Shown here piece after piece: positions 34,145 through 43,013 of a stretch of 64,000 nucleotides of DNA. The notes below the pieces were generated by a model. That model was given only the letters and a program-made list of their open reading frames with translations, did no database searches and was not told the DNA's origin. The DNA is from Georgenia wutianyii (GTDB lineage: Bacteria; Actinomycetota; Actinomycetes; Actinomycetales; Actinomycetaceae). The position numbers and the translations under genes are program-made. The DNA is taken from assembly GCF_006349365.1 (NCBI RefSeq), contig NZ_CP040899.1, positions 3,348,001 through 3,412,000 on the forward strand, in the 5' to 3' direction. How positions within the stretch are numbered: position 1 is the stretch's first letter; every line of letters starts with the position of its first letter.

Positions 34145-35203
34145 CTAAGGCGCGCGTCCGCCGAGCGCCAGGGCCTCGTCGCACCACGCGACGAGGTGGG
34201 CGAGCGCCAGCCCGCGCTGGTGGAAGAGGCGACCGCTGTCGGCCGGCTGGTGGTAGGCGTGGTGCGCGTCCCGTCCGGCCTGCTCGAGCATGAGCGGCAG
34301 CAGCCAGGCGTACTTCACGCAGGAGGCGACCACGCCGAGCCGCAACTCACGCCGGTCTCCACGCCAGCCGCCCTCGCGCAAGCCCGTGAGGTAGGCAGCG
34401 AAACACGCGACGTCGAGCTCGCCGATCCGCTCGGCCGGCCAGAAGAGGTCGAAGACGGCGTCGGGAACATGGTTTCCCACGTCCTCACCGACGGCGCCGT
34501 CACCGGCGAACGCCCAGTCCAGCAGGACCACCTCGCCGGTCGGGCGGCGGATCTCGTTGCTGACCCAGACGTCGAGGTGGCAGCGGGTGCGGGGCAACCG
34601 CTCCATGAGGGTGAGCAGTTCAGCGCGGTGGGCGAGCAGGCGGCACCAGCCGTCGCGCAGGCCCGCCGGCCAGGTGTCGCGCACCAGCGGCCGGTCCCAG
34701 GCGGCGTCGTCGTCGAGGAGGTGCCACGGCACCTGCTTGCTGGCCGAGTACTCGCGGAGGAACCCGGCCGAGGCCCATCGCGCCCGGAGCGGCCCCTGCG
34801 CCTGCCAGCGGCCCAGCCCCGTGGCCACGGCGACGTGGTCGTCGAGGGTGAAGGCGGTCCCCGGCCGGCCCGTGACGTCCTCCAGCCACAGCACCGCTCC
34901 GCCGTCGTGCTCGGTGACCGTCGCGCCGGGCAGGTCCAGCCCGGTGTCGAGCAGGCTGCGGCGCAGGTCGGGGTCGCGGTAGACGTCCGCCTCCCGCCGC
35001 CAGTAGTTCCAGTGCCTGGGATCCTCGGACGCCGCCCAGGGATGGTCCGGAGGGCCGGCCGGCGCGCGCAGCTCCTTACGGACCAGCGTGCGCCCGCGCG
35101 CGTCACCGACCCGCTCGACGGCGGCGGTCACGGTGTTGAGCGGGTTGTGCCGCAGCACCTCGCGCCGCGAAGCGACGAAGTCCGGCAACCCGGCGTGCGT
35201 CAC
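34145..35203 (-). CDS. Aminoglycoside phosphotransferase/choline-kinase-like protein
   Basis: A 352-residue protein with a kinase-like catalytic segment HLDVWVSNEI (catalytic-loop HxDxxxxN) followed by VVLLDWAFAGDG (the metal-binding Asp), as in APH/choline-kinase-fold enzymes. The small-molecule substrate cannot be told; a resistance role must not be assumed. The GTG at 35203 is chosen because GGGAGGGG stands six nucleotides before it; a TTG eight codons upstream is possible. Monocistronic, convergent with copA. Confidence 0.8.
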   Translation of the reverse strand: MTHAGLPDFVASRREVLRHNPLNTVTAAVERVGDARGRTLVRKELRAPAGPPDHPWAASEDPRHWNYWRREADVYRDPDLRRSLLDTGLDLPGATVTEHDGGAVLWLEDVTGRPGTAFTLDDHVAVATGLGRWQAQGPLRARWASAGFLREYSASKQVPWHLLDDDAAWDRPLVRDTWPAGLRDGWCRLLAHRAELLTLMERLPRTRCHLDVWVSNEIRRPTGEVVLLDWAFAGDGAVGEDVGNHVPDAVFDLFWPAERIGELDVACFAAYLTGLREGGWRGDRRELRLGVVASCVKYAWLLPLMLEQAGRDAHHAYHQPADSGRLFHQRGLALAHLVAWCDEALALGGRAP

Positions 35204-35303
35204 GGCCTGCCCCTCCCGTCCGACCAAGACCGTCGAGAGTACAGCCGCCCCCCGGTGAACTCCCCCGGTAATTGCGTGGACGGGCGGGCCGGAGCCAGGC
35301 CGG

Positions 35304-36146
35304 TCAGAAGGCGGGGACGACCTCGCCGGCGGGCCAGCGCTCCTCGATGAAGGCGCGCACCTCGTCCGAGCGCAGCGCCTCGTCGAGGGCGACGAGCGCC
35401 GGGTCCTCGACGTCCTCGCTGCGCACGGCCACGAGGTTGGCGAACGGGTTGCCCTCGCCGGACTCCAGGACGATGGCGTCCTCGGCGGGGTTGAGGTCGG
35501 CCTCGAGGGCGTAGTTGCCGTTGACGACGGCGGCGTCCAGGTCCTGCAGGCTGCGCACGAGCTGGGCGGCCTCGAGCTCGACGAGCTCGATGTCCTTCGG
35601 GTTGTCGGCGACGTCGAAGATCGTCGGGTCCTCGACGTCCGCGAGGGTGAACAGGCCCTCGGACTCGAGCAGCTCGAGCGCGCGCGCCTGGTTCGACGGG
35701 TCGTTCGGGACGCCGACCTGGGCGCCGTCGGGCAGCTCGTCCAGCGAGGTCACCGTCTCGGAGTAGATGCCGTAGGGCTCGATGTGGACGCCGTCGAAGT
35801 GGGCGAAGTCGTACCCCTTCTCGGCGACCTCGGCCTCGAAGTACGGCAGGTGCTGGAAGAAGTTCGCGTCGAGCTCACCCTCGGCGAGCTGGACGTTGGG
35901 CTGGACGTAGTCGGTGTACTCGATGATGTCGAGGGTGAAGCCGGCGTCCTCGGCGAGGTTCTCCTGGACGAACTCGAGGATCTCGGCGTGGGGGGTCGGG
36001 CTGGCACCGATGACGATCGTCGCGATGCCGCCGGACTCACCGGTGGCGGCGGCCGGCTCCTCCTCGGCGGTGTCGCCGCAGGCGGCGAGCGCGAGGGTGG
36101 TGACGGCGGCGAGCGCGGCGAGCAGCACGGGTCGGGTGGTGCGCAT
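35304..36146 (-). CDS. metQ: Methionine ABC transporter substrate-binding lipoprotein
   Basis: A 280-residue NlpA/MetQ-family lipoprotein. The signal peptide ends in a lipobox (LALAACGD, Cys at about residue 22). The mature part shows the family pattern from GASPTPHAEILEFV through QPNVQLAEGELDANFFQH to VPNDPSNQARAL. It captures methionine outside the cell and delivers it to MetI. It lies last in the metN-metI-metQ operon, 23 bp behind metI. Confidence 0.93.
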   Translation of the reverse strand: MRTTRPVLLAALAAVTTLALAACGDTAEEEPAAATGESGGIATIVIGASPTPHAEILEFVQENLAEDAGFTLDIIEYTDYVQPNVQLAEGELDANFFQHLPYFEAEVAEKGYDFAHFDGVHIEPYGIYSETVTSLDELPDGAQVGVPNDPSNQARALELLESEGLFTLADVEDPTIFDVADNPKDIELVELEAAQLVRSLQDLDAAVVNGNYALEADLNPAEDAIVLESGEGNPFANLVAVRSEDVEDPALVALDEALRSDEVRAFIEERWPAGEVVPAF

Positions 36147-36169
36147 GGGTTGGGTCCTCTCGGTGGGGC

Positions 36170-36847
36170 TCAGCGGTGGTCGACGAGTCGCACGACCCGG
36201 TCCCCGAGCATCTGGATCAGCTGGACGAGCACGATGATCACGACGACGGTCACGACCATGACGTCGGTCTGGAAGCGTTGGTAGCCGTGGTTGACGGCGA
36301 GCGCACCGAGGCCCTCGGCCCCGAGCGCGCCGGCCATCGCGGAGTAGGAGATGAGCGTGATGACGGTGACGGTGACGCCGCCGACGAGCGCGGGCAGTGC
36401 CTCGCGGACGAGGACGCCGCCGACGATCCCGAGCCGGGAGGCACCGACCATCTGGGCCGCCTCGACCTTCCCCGGGGCCACCTCGCGCACCGCGTTCTCC
36501 ACGAGCCGGGCGAAGAAGGGGATGGCGGCGACGGCGAGGGGGACGACGGCGGACCGCCACCCGTAGGTGGTCCCGGTGAGGAGCCGGGTGAGCGGCAGGA
36601 TCGCGACCATGAGGATGATGAACGGGATCGAGCGCCCGACGTTGACGACGACGGACAGCACCGTGTTCAGCGCCGGCGCGGGGCGCAGGCCCCCGGGCGC
36701 GGTGACGACGAGCGCGAGGCCGAGCGGCAGGCCGAGGAGGATGGTGATGACGGTCGACAGCCCCGTCATGTAGAGGGTCTGGAGGGTCGCCTCGGGCAGC
36801 TGCTCGGTGATGACCCGGTTGGCGAGGGCGTCCTGCAGCCAGCTCAC
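36170..36847 (-). CDS. metI: Methionine ABC transporter permease
   Basis: A 225-residue permease with five hydrophobic segments and the EAA-like loop ENAVREVAPGKVEAAQMVGA that contacts the ATPase, typical of MetI. The GTG start overlaps the metN stop as GTGA. It forms the membrane channel of the methionine importer. The sequence is of normal family length with no defects. Confidence 0.93.
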   Translation of the reverse strand: MSWLQDALANRVITEQLPEATLQTLYMTGLSTVITILLGLPLGLALVVTAPGGLRPAPALNTVLSVVVNVGRSIPFIILMVAILPLTRLLTGTTYGWRSAVVPLAVAAIPFFARLVENAVREVAPGKVEAAQMVGASRLGIVGGVLVREALPALVGGVTVTVITLISYSAMAGALGAEGLGALAVNHGYQRFQTDVMVVTVVVIIVLVQLIQMLGDRVVRLVDHR

Positions 36848-37824
36848 GGCGCCACCTCCTCGACGTGGACCCCGGCCGCGCGCAGCTCTCGCTGCGCGAC
36901 GAGGGCGGCGGACACCGGGACGGACAGTCGCAGCCGGCCCACCCGGGTGCCGGCAAGGGTCTCGATGGTGCCGGCGGAGACGTCGGCCTCCTCGCCGAGC
37001 GCGGCGACGGCGGCGAGCACCCGGGCGGTGCTCACCTCACCGCCGAAGGACAGCTCGAGGGTGGCGCGGCCCTCCTCGCGCGGCTCGGGAGGCAGCGGGA
37101 CGAGTGCGCGGGCCAGGCGGGTGCCGTGGTCACCGGCGACGACGTCGATCGGCCCGTGCTCGGCGACGCGGCCGTGGTCGAGGAGGCTGACCGAGTCGCA
37201 CACCTCGCGGACGACGGCCATCTCGTGGGTGATGATGAGGACGGTGATCCCGAGCCGGTCGCGGACGTCGCGGATGAGCCCGAGGATCTGGCGGGTGGTG
37301 TCGGAGTCGAGCGCCGACGTCGGCTCGTCGCACAGGAGGACTGCGGGCTCGGCCGCCAGCGCGCGGGCGATGCCGACGCGCTGCTTCTGGCCGCCGGAGA
37401 GCTGGGCCGGGTAGGCGTCGGCCCGGTCGCCGAGCCCGACGAGCTCGAGCAGCTCGCGCACCCGCTCGTCGCGACGCTCGCGCGGCACGCGGGCGACCCG
37501 CAGCGGGTAGGCGACGTTGGCCGCCGCCGTGCGCGCCTCGAGCAGGTTGACGTGCTGGAAGACCATCCCGATGCGGCGCCGCTGGCGGCGCAGCTCCCGC
37601 TCACCGAGGCCGGCGAGCGGGACGCCGTCGATGCTCACGGTCCCGGAGGTCGGGCGCTCGAGGGCGGTGAGGCAGCGGACGAGGGTCGACTTGCCGGCCC
37701 CGGACTCCCCGACGATCCCGTGGATCGCGCCGCGCGGGACGTGGAGGTCGATGCCGTCGAGCGCGACGACCTCGCGGCCACCGCGGCTGCGGTAGACCTT
37801 GCGCAGGTCGGTCAGGCTGATCAC
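36844..37824 (-). CDS. metN: Methionine ABC transporter ATP-binding protein
   Basis: A 326-residue ATPase with Walker A GESGAGKST near residues 39-47, signature LSGGQKQRVGIARAL, Walker B LLCDEPTSALD and the C-terminal NIL regulatory domain (about 245-326), which in MetN senses intracellular methionine (trans-inhibition). The GTG at 37824 is placed by the family N-terminus ISLTDLRKVY and by the purine-rich site directly upstream at the 3' edge of the riboswitch. First gene of the operon. Confidence 0.95.
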   Translation of the reverse strand: MISLTDLRKVYRSRGGREVVALDGIDLHVPRGAIHGIVGESGAGKSTLVRCLTALERPTSGTVSIDGVPLAGLGERELRRQRRRIGMVFQHVNLLEARTAAANVAYPLRVARVPRERRDERVRELLELVGLGDRADAYPAQLSGGQKQRVGIARALAAEPAVLLCDEPTSALDSDTTRQILGLIRDVRDRLGITVLIITHEMAVVREVCDSVSLLDHGRVAEHGPIDVVAGDHGTRLARALVPLPPEPREEGRATLELSFGGEVSTARVLAAVAALGEEADVSAGTIETLAGTRVGRLRLSVPVSAALVAQRELRAAGVHVEEVAP

Positions 37825-37837
37825 GAGAGACGTCCTT

Positions 37838-37917
37838 CCATCGGTCCTGGCGGGAGCACCCGACGGATCGGGTTGCTGCAGCGTCGACGAGCCAGGTCTC
37901 TCGGCTGCTCTGGATGG
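37838..37917 (-). ncRNA. SAM-I riboswitch (S-box leader), compact form
   Basis: On the minus strand the 5' leader of metN aligns with the S-box core: ATCCAGAGCAGCCGAGAGA, then CTGGCTCG, GACGCTGCAGCAACC, the P3-type hairpin ACCCGA/TCGGGT, GGTGCTCCCGCCAGG and the closing GATGG that pairs with the initial CCATC (P1). The order and the GCAACC / GGTGC pair are those of SAM-I; a separate P4 arm is reduced or absent. The closing helix runs directly into GGAAGG ahead of the GTG start, so SAM binding most likely blocks translation of metN. It fits the methionine-uptake genes downstream. Confidence 0.88.
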
Positions 37918-38049
37918 TGGCCACATCGTAGGATCGCGAATCCGGGTCCTGGCAAGTGCGTCCGGCTGGCGAGACGTGCGTCTTGCCATCCGGGCGCCAC
38001 CGGAGATGCCCGGCGAGCCGCCCCGCCCGCCTCCTGCTATAACCGCTTC

Positions 38050-38823
38050 ATGCCGCCGCGCACCGACGCCCCGGCCCGCCGGCTGCGGACCGAGGTGTGG
38101 ATCGTCCTCGGCCTGTCCCTCGGGCAGTCCGGGGTGTACGCCGTCGTCAACATCATCGCCCGCCTCACCGCCGAGGCGCCGCTGCGGCAGCAGACCACCG
38201 CGCTCAACCCCTCGCGCTCCCCGCGCCCCTACCTCGACCTCACCTACCAGCTGCTCAACATCGGGTTCGCGCTCGTGCCGGTCGCCCTCGCGCTCTTCCT
38301 CCTCAGCGAGCCCGGACGGCGCGCCACCAGCCGCATCGGTCTCACGTTCTCCCGCCCCTGGCGCGACCTCGCCGTCGGCGTCGGCCTCGCGGCGCTCATC
38401 GGGGTGCCCGGGCTCGGGGTGTACGCGCTGGGCCGCGCGCTCGGCATCACCGTCGAGGTGCAGGCCGCCACGCTCGACCAGTACTGGTGGACCGTCCCGG
38501 TGCTCATCCTCGCCGCGCTGAAGAACGCGCTCCTCGAGGAGGTCATCGCAGCCGGCTACCTCATCGAGCGGCTCGAGCAGCTCGGCTGGCGCCCCGCGTC
38601 GGTCGTCGCCGCGAGCTCGCTGCTGCGCGGTTCCTACCACCTCTACCAGGGCATCGGACCGGGCCTGGCCAACGTCGCCATGGGCGTCGTGTTCGCCGAG
38701 TACTACCGCAGACGACGGCGCACCATGCCGCTCGTCCTCGCCCACACGCTCATCGACGTCGTCGCCTTCGTCGGCTACTCGCTGCTGCCGGAGTCCGTGC
38801 TGCGGACCCTCGGACTCACCTGA
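38050..38823 (+). CDS. CPBP-family intramembrane protease
   Basis: A 257-residue protein with about seven membrane helices and the CPBP/Abi motifs: EEVIAAGYLIERL (the Glu pair), RGSYHLYQG (catalytic His region) and LAHTLIDV. The family comprises glutamic intramembrane endopeptidases related to Rce1, with roles in bacteriocin maturation or immunity in some bacteria; no such genes are near. The ATG at 38050 is the first start downstream of the divergent metN promoter region. Confidence 0.88.
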   Translation: MPPRTDAPARRLRTEVWIVLGLSLGQSGVYAVVNIIARLTAEAPLRQQTTALNPSRSPRPYLDLTYQLLNIGFALVPVALALFLLSEPGRRATSRIGLTFSRPWRDLAVGVGLAALIGVPGLGVYALGRALGITVEVQAATLDQYWWTVPVLILAALKNALLEEVIAAGYLIERLEQLGWRPASVVAASSLLRGSYHLYQGIGPGLANVAMGVVFAEYYRRRRRTMPLVLAHTLIDVVAFVGYSLLPESVLRTLGLT

Positions 38824-38893
38824 ACCGCCCGGAAAGGGCCACGCCCACCCGGCTCCCGCGTCTGCGCAGGCCGCACGTCCTAGAATCGGGCGC

Positions 38894-41527
38894 ATGACGG
38901 AGCGGCCGGGCGACACCCGCACGCCCGCGCCCGGCGCCCCGGAGGCGCCCCGGCGCAAGGTGCTCCTCGTCGACCTCCCGGCCGTGCGCGTGCGCCGCCC
39001 GCGCGACCTCCTCGAGCTCGTCATGTCGGCGCTCGGGATCGGCGTCGTGCTCCTCCTCGCCGTCTACGCGCACGCGACGGCGATCGGGGTGACCGAGGAC
39101 GTCCAGTCCGCCGCCGCGCTCGTCCTGCGCCAGATCCTGCTCCTGCCCGTCACGGTGCTCGAGGGTGTCGTCACCTTCTTCCTGCCGCTGTTCGTCGTCG
39201 CCATGCAGCTCGTGCGGCGCCGCTGGCGCTCGGTCCTCGAGGCGCTCGCCGCGGCCGTCGTCGCCTGGTCCCTCACGACCGCCGCGGTGTGGCTGCTCGA
39301 CTCCTACGGGCCCAGCGCCCTGTCGGTCGGCCTGACGATCACGAGCGAGGGCGACAGCGTCATCGCGATGAACCCGCTCGTCGCCGCGCTCGCCGCACTC
39401 CTCACCGCGATGGGCCCGCGCGACCGGCGGCCCTCCGTGCGCTGGTCGTGGAACCTCCTGTGGGTCGTGCTCGCCCTCACCGTCATCCGCGGAGCACTCA
39501 CCCTGCCCGGCGCCGTCGTCACCGTGCTCCTCGGCCGGCTCGTCGGGCTCGCCGGGCGCCTGCTCGTCGGGGTCTTCAACGAGCGCGCCGAGGGCATCGA
39601 CCTCGTCCAGGGGCTGCGGCGGGCCGGGCTCGACGCCGTCCGCGTCGTGCGCCTCGACCCGCCCGAGGGCGGCGACGTGCGGGCATGGACCGTGACGACC
39701 TCCTCCCCCATCGGCTACACCGAGCACCTGGCGGAGAACGAGATCCTCGGCGAGGACCCCGACGCCGGCTGGCCGGTGACGACGCGCGCGTCCGACACGA
39801 TCGTGCCCGACGTGCTCACCGACCCCCAGGCCGTCGTCCACGCCGCCGCCAGCCCGGGCGGGGTCAACCTCGACCCGGTGAGCGCCCACCGGGTGTACTC
39901 CGTGTGGGACACCGCCGGCCGCCGCTGGTACGTCACCATGCTCGACGGCGACCGGCAGGTCGTCGGCTACCTCTCCTCGCTGTGGTCGCGGATGCGCGTG
40001 CGCGGCCTGCGGCGGCGGCGCTCCGGCTCCCTGCGCGACGCCGCCGACCGCGCCGCCCTCCTCGCCTACGCCGTCGAGCGGGCCGGGGTGAACACCCCAC
40101 CGCTCGTCGGGATGGCCGAGGCCCGCGACTCGATGATCATGGTGACGGCGCACATCGCCGGCGCCCGGCGCCTGTCCGACCTCACCGAGGAGGAGGTGAG
40201 CGACGAGCTGCTCGACGAGGTGTGGGACCAGCTGCGCACCGCCCACGCCGCCGGCCTGGCCCACCTCGACCTCACGGCCAACGCCGTCCTCGTCGGCAGC
40301 GAGGGCGACGTGTACCTCCTGGACTGGGAGAACGGGGAGATCGCCTCCACCGAGCTGTCCCGGCGCCTCGACCTCGCCCAGATGCTCGCGATCACCGCGA
40401 CGAAGGTCGGGGAGGAGCGGGCCCTGGCGAGCGCGAGCCGGTGCCTGGGCAGCGACCAGCTCGCCTCCATCGCCCCGCTGCTCCAGCCGGTCATCCTCGC
40501 CCCGCACACCCGGGCGGCGGCCGGGAAGCCGCGCGAGCTGCTCAACTCCCTGCGCGCCCAGCTCGTCGACCAGCACCCGGACGCCGACGTCGAGCCGATC
40601 AACCTCGCCCGCTTCAGCGTCCGCACCGTCGTCATGGTGACGATCGCCGTCGTCGCGATCTGGCTGCTCCTCGGCACGCTGAACTTCGAGCAGGTGCTCG
40701 ACGCCACCCGCAACGCCAACCCGTGGTGGCTCGGTCTGTGCTTCGGGCTCGGCCTGCTCACCTACGTCGGCAGCGCGATGGGGCTCGTCGCCTTCTCCCC
40801 GGAACGGGTCGGACTGTGGCGCACCACCCTCGTCCAGGTGGCGGCGGGCGTCGTCTCGCTCGTCGCCCCGGCAGGCGTGGGCCCCGCGGCGCTCAACCTC
40901 CGCTACCTCGTCAAGCAGCGGATCGCGACCCCGCTCGCGGTGGCGACCGTCGCCCTCGTCCAGGTCTCCCAGTTCGTCACGACGGTCGCGCTGCTCGCCG
41001 TCATCGCGCTCGTCACCGGCTCGGCCGGCACGCTGTCGGTGCCCTCCGGCGCGGTGACCGGGGTGGGCATCGTCGCCGTGCTCATCGTCGTCGTCGTGCT
41101 CGCCGTGCCGCCGGCGCGCAGCTGGCTGTGGCACAAGCTCGGCCCGACGCTCACCCAGGTGTGGCCGCGGGTGCTGTGGGTGGTCGGCAGCCCGAGCCGG
41201 CTGCTCATGGGCCTGGGCGGCAACGTCATCATGACCCTCGGCTACGTCGCCTCGTTCGGTGCCGCTCTCGCGGCGTTCGGCTACTCACTGCCGGTGACGA
41301 CGCTGTCGATCACCTACCTCACGTCGAACACCGTCGGTGCGGCGGTGCCCTCGCCGGGTGGCATCGGGCCGGTGGAGGCCGCGCTCACCGGTGGTCTCAC
41401 CGTCGCCGGGATCCCCGCAGGTGTCGCGTTCTCGGCGGCGCTCGTCTTCCGCGTCCTCACCTTCTGGCTGCGGGTGCCGCTCGGCTGGGCCGCACTGCGC
41501 CACCTCCAGCGCCACGGGGCGCTGTGA
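38894..41527 (+). CDS. Kinase-like domain between two membrane domains, LPG-synthase-type flippase C-terminus
   Basis: An 877-residue protein in three parts: an N-terminal membrane domain (about residues 40-235), a cytosolic protein-kinase-like domain (about 235-575) and a C-terminal domain of roughly eight helices of the lysylphosphatidylglycerol synthase/UPF0104 type (about 575-870; PSPGGIGPVEAALTGG is the family mark). In the middle domain HLDLTANAVLV (His457, Asp459) and LLDWEN (Asp477) match the catalytic loop and metal Asp of kinases; a clear ATP-binding Gly loop and Lys are not evident. Possibly lipid-linked substrate flipping under phospho-control; inferred. Coupled to the DUF2079 gene by GTGA. 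Confidence 0.8.
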   Translation: MTERPGDTRTPAPGAPEAPRRKVLLVDLPAVRVRRPRDLLELVMSALGIGVVLLLAVYAHATAIGVTEDVQSAAALVLRQILLLPVTVLEGVVTFFLPLFVVAMQLVRRRWRSVLEALAAAVVAWSLTTAAVWLLDSYGPSALSVGLTITSEGDSVIAMNPLVAALAALLTAMGPRDRRPSVRWSWNLLWVVLALTVIRGALTLPGAVVTVLLGRLVGLAGRLLVGVFNERAEGIDLVQGLRRAGLDAVRVVRLDPPEGGDVRAWTVTTSSPIGYTEHLAENEILGEDPDAGWPVTTRASDTIVPDVLTDPQAVVHAAASPGGVNLDPVSAHRVYSVWDTAGRRWYVTMLDGDRQVVGYLSSLWSRMRVRGLRRRRSGSLRDAADRAALLAYAVERAGVNTPPLVGMAEARDSMIMVTAHIAGARRLSDLTEEEVSDELLDEVWDQLRTAHAAGLAHLDLTANAVLVGSEGDVYLLDWENGEIASTELSRRLDLAQMLAITATKVGEERALASASRCLGSDQLASIAPLLQPVILAPHTRAAAGKPRELLNSLRAQLVDQHPDADVEPINLARFSVRTVVMVTIAVVAIWLLLGTLNFEQVLDATRNANPWWLGLCFGLGLLTYVGSAMGLVAFSPERVGLWRTTLVQVAAGVVSLVAPAGVGPAALNLRYLVKQRIATPLAVATVALVQVSQFVTTVALLAVIALVTGSAGTLSVPSGAVTGVGIVAVLIVVVVLAVPPARSWLWHKLGPTLTQVWPRVLWVVGSPSRLLMGLGGNVIMTLGYVASFGAALAAFGYSLPVTTLSITYLTSNTVGAAVPSPGGIGPVEAALTGGLTVAGIPAGVAFSAALVFRVLTFWLRVPLGWAALRHLQRHGAL

Positions 41528-42951
41528 GCCCTGCGGGGGGCGTCGTCGGACGGACGGGCGGACGGCTGTGGCAGCCGTGGGCAGTGGCAGGGGTGGCCGG
41601 CGTCCTCTACGTCGTCGTCGGCGTGCTCCAGTGGCGCAGCCTCGAGGTGCCCTCGTGGGACCTGGCGATCTTCACCCAGCTCGCCAAGGCGTACGGCTCG
41701 TTCAGCGCGCCGATCGTGCCGATCAAGGGGGACGGCTTCAACCTGCTCGGCGACCACTTCCACCCGATCCTCGTCCTCCTCGGGCCCGTCTACGCGCTGT
41801 TCCCCTCCGGCCTCACCCTGCTCGTCGTCCAGGCGCTGCTCGTCGCGGTCTCCGCCTGGCCGCTCACCGCGCTCGCGGTGCGGCGGCTCGGACCGGTCCC
41901 CGGCACCGTCCTCGGGGCGCTGTACGTGCTGTCCTACGGCATCCAGGGGGCGGTGCGCACCCAGTTCCACGAGGTCGCCTTCGCCCTGCCGCTGCTCGCG
42001 TTCGGGCTGTGCGCACTCCTCGAACGGCGCTGGCGCGCGGCGGCGTTGTGGCTCGCGCCGGTGGTGTTCGTCAAGGAGGACCTCGGGCTGCTCGTCGCCG
42101 TCCTCGGGCTGGTCATGTGGTGGCGGGGGGCCCGGCGCGCGGGCCCGGGCCTCGCGCTGTGGGGGGCCGCCTGGTTCGCCCTCGCGACGGCGGTCATCCT
42201 GCCCGCCCTCAACCCGCGCGGGCAGTACGACTACGCCGACAGACTCACGGTCGGGGACGTGCTCGGCGACCCACTCGGGACGCTCGCCGCCGTCCTCGGC
42301 CCGGGCGAGAAGGTCGTCACGGTGCTGCTGCTCGTCGCCGCGGCGGGCGTCCTCGGGGTGCGCTCCCCGATCCTGCTCGCGGCGCTCCCCACCCTCGCCT
42401 GGCGCTTCCTCGGTGACGTGCCCTTCTACTGGACGTGGGGCTGGCACTACGACGCCGTCCTCATGCCGCTCGCCGTCGCCGCGATGCTCGACGCGCTCGG
42501 CCCCCGGCCCGTCGACGATGCCGCCGACCCGCCGCCGGCCGTGGTCCAGCGCCGGCGCACCGCCCTCGCGCTCGGTGCGGCCGGCCTCGGCGTCCTGCTC
42601 ACCGCGCCGGGCCTGCCGGTCGCCGACCTCCTCGACGGGGAGACCTGGCGCCCGTCCCCGCGCGCGGAGGCGGCCCGCGCGGTGCTCGACACCGTGCCCG
42701 ACGGCGCCACCGTGGCCAGCGACATCGGCCTGCTCGCCCGTCTCGTGCCGACGACGACGGCGCTGTGGTCGGGCACGCCGGACAACCCGGCCCCGGACTA
42801 CTACGTCATCGACCAGGAGGGCTCGACGTGGGGCGGGTCCCCTCCCCCGGACGCCGCCGCCCACGCCGAGCTCAAGCACCCGGGGACCGACTACGAGATC
42901 GTCCTCGACACCGGCGGCTACCAGGTCGCCCGCCGCGTCGACGGCGGCTGA
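41524..42951 (+). CDS. DUF2079 membrane protein
   Basis: A 475-residue polytopic protein with about ten helices in its first two thirds. The family pattern SWDLAIFTQLAKAYGSF, then GDGFNLLGDHFHPILVLL and RTQFHEVAFALPLLAFGL is that of DUF2079, which is distantly related to GT-C membrane glycosyltransferases (acidic residues in the first external loop). The last 150 residues are soluble and external (VASDIGLLARLVP, YYVIDQEGSTWGG). Its GTG overlaps the stop of the flippase-like gene, so the two probably work together on an envelope lipid or glycan; this is inference. Confidence 0.83.
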   Translation: MSPAGGVVGRTGGRLWQPWAVAGVAGVLYVVVGVLQWRSLEVPSWDLAIFTQLAKAYGSFSAPIVPIKGDGFNLLGDHFHPILVLLGPVYALFPSGLTLLVVQALLVAVSAWPLTALAVRRLGPVPGTVLGALYVLSYGIQGAVRTQFHEVAFALPLLAFGLCALLERRWRAAALWLAPVVFVKEDLGLLVAVLGLVMWWRGARRAGPGLALWGAAWFALATAVILPALNPRGQYDYADRLTVGDVLGDPLGTLAAVLGPGEKVVTVLLLVAAAGVLGVRSPILLAALPTLAWRFLGDVPFYWTWGWHYDAVLMPLAVAAMLDALGPRPVDDAADPPPAVVQRRRTALALGAAGLGVLLTAPGLPVADLLDGETWRPSPRAEAARAVLDTVPDGATVASDIGLLARLVPTTTALWSGTPDNPAPDYYVIDQEGSTWGGSPPPDAAAHAELKHPGTDYEIVLDTGGYQVARRVDGG

Positions 42952-43013
42952 GCGGCCGGCAGGTCCCGGACGGCGCGTCCACCGCGCGACCACGCGTGCC
43001 TACGATGGCGGGC

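Noticed and set aside
34145..35203. Aminoglycoside resistance determinant
   Set aside because: Only the general kinase-fold motifs are shared with APH enzymes; sequence and context do not support a resistance function.
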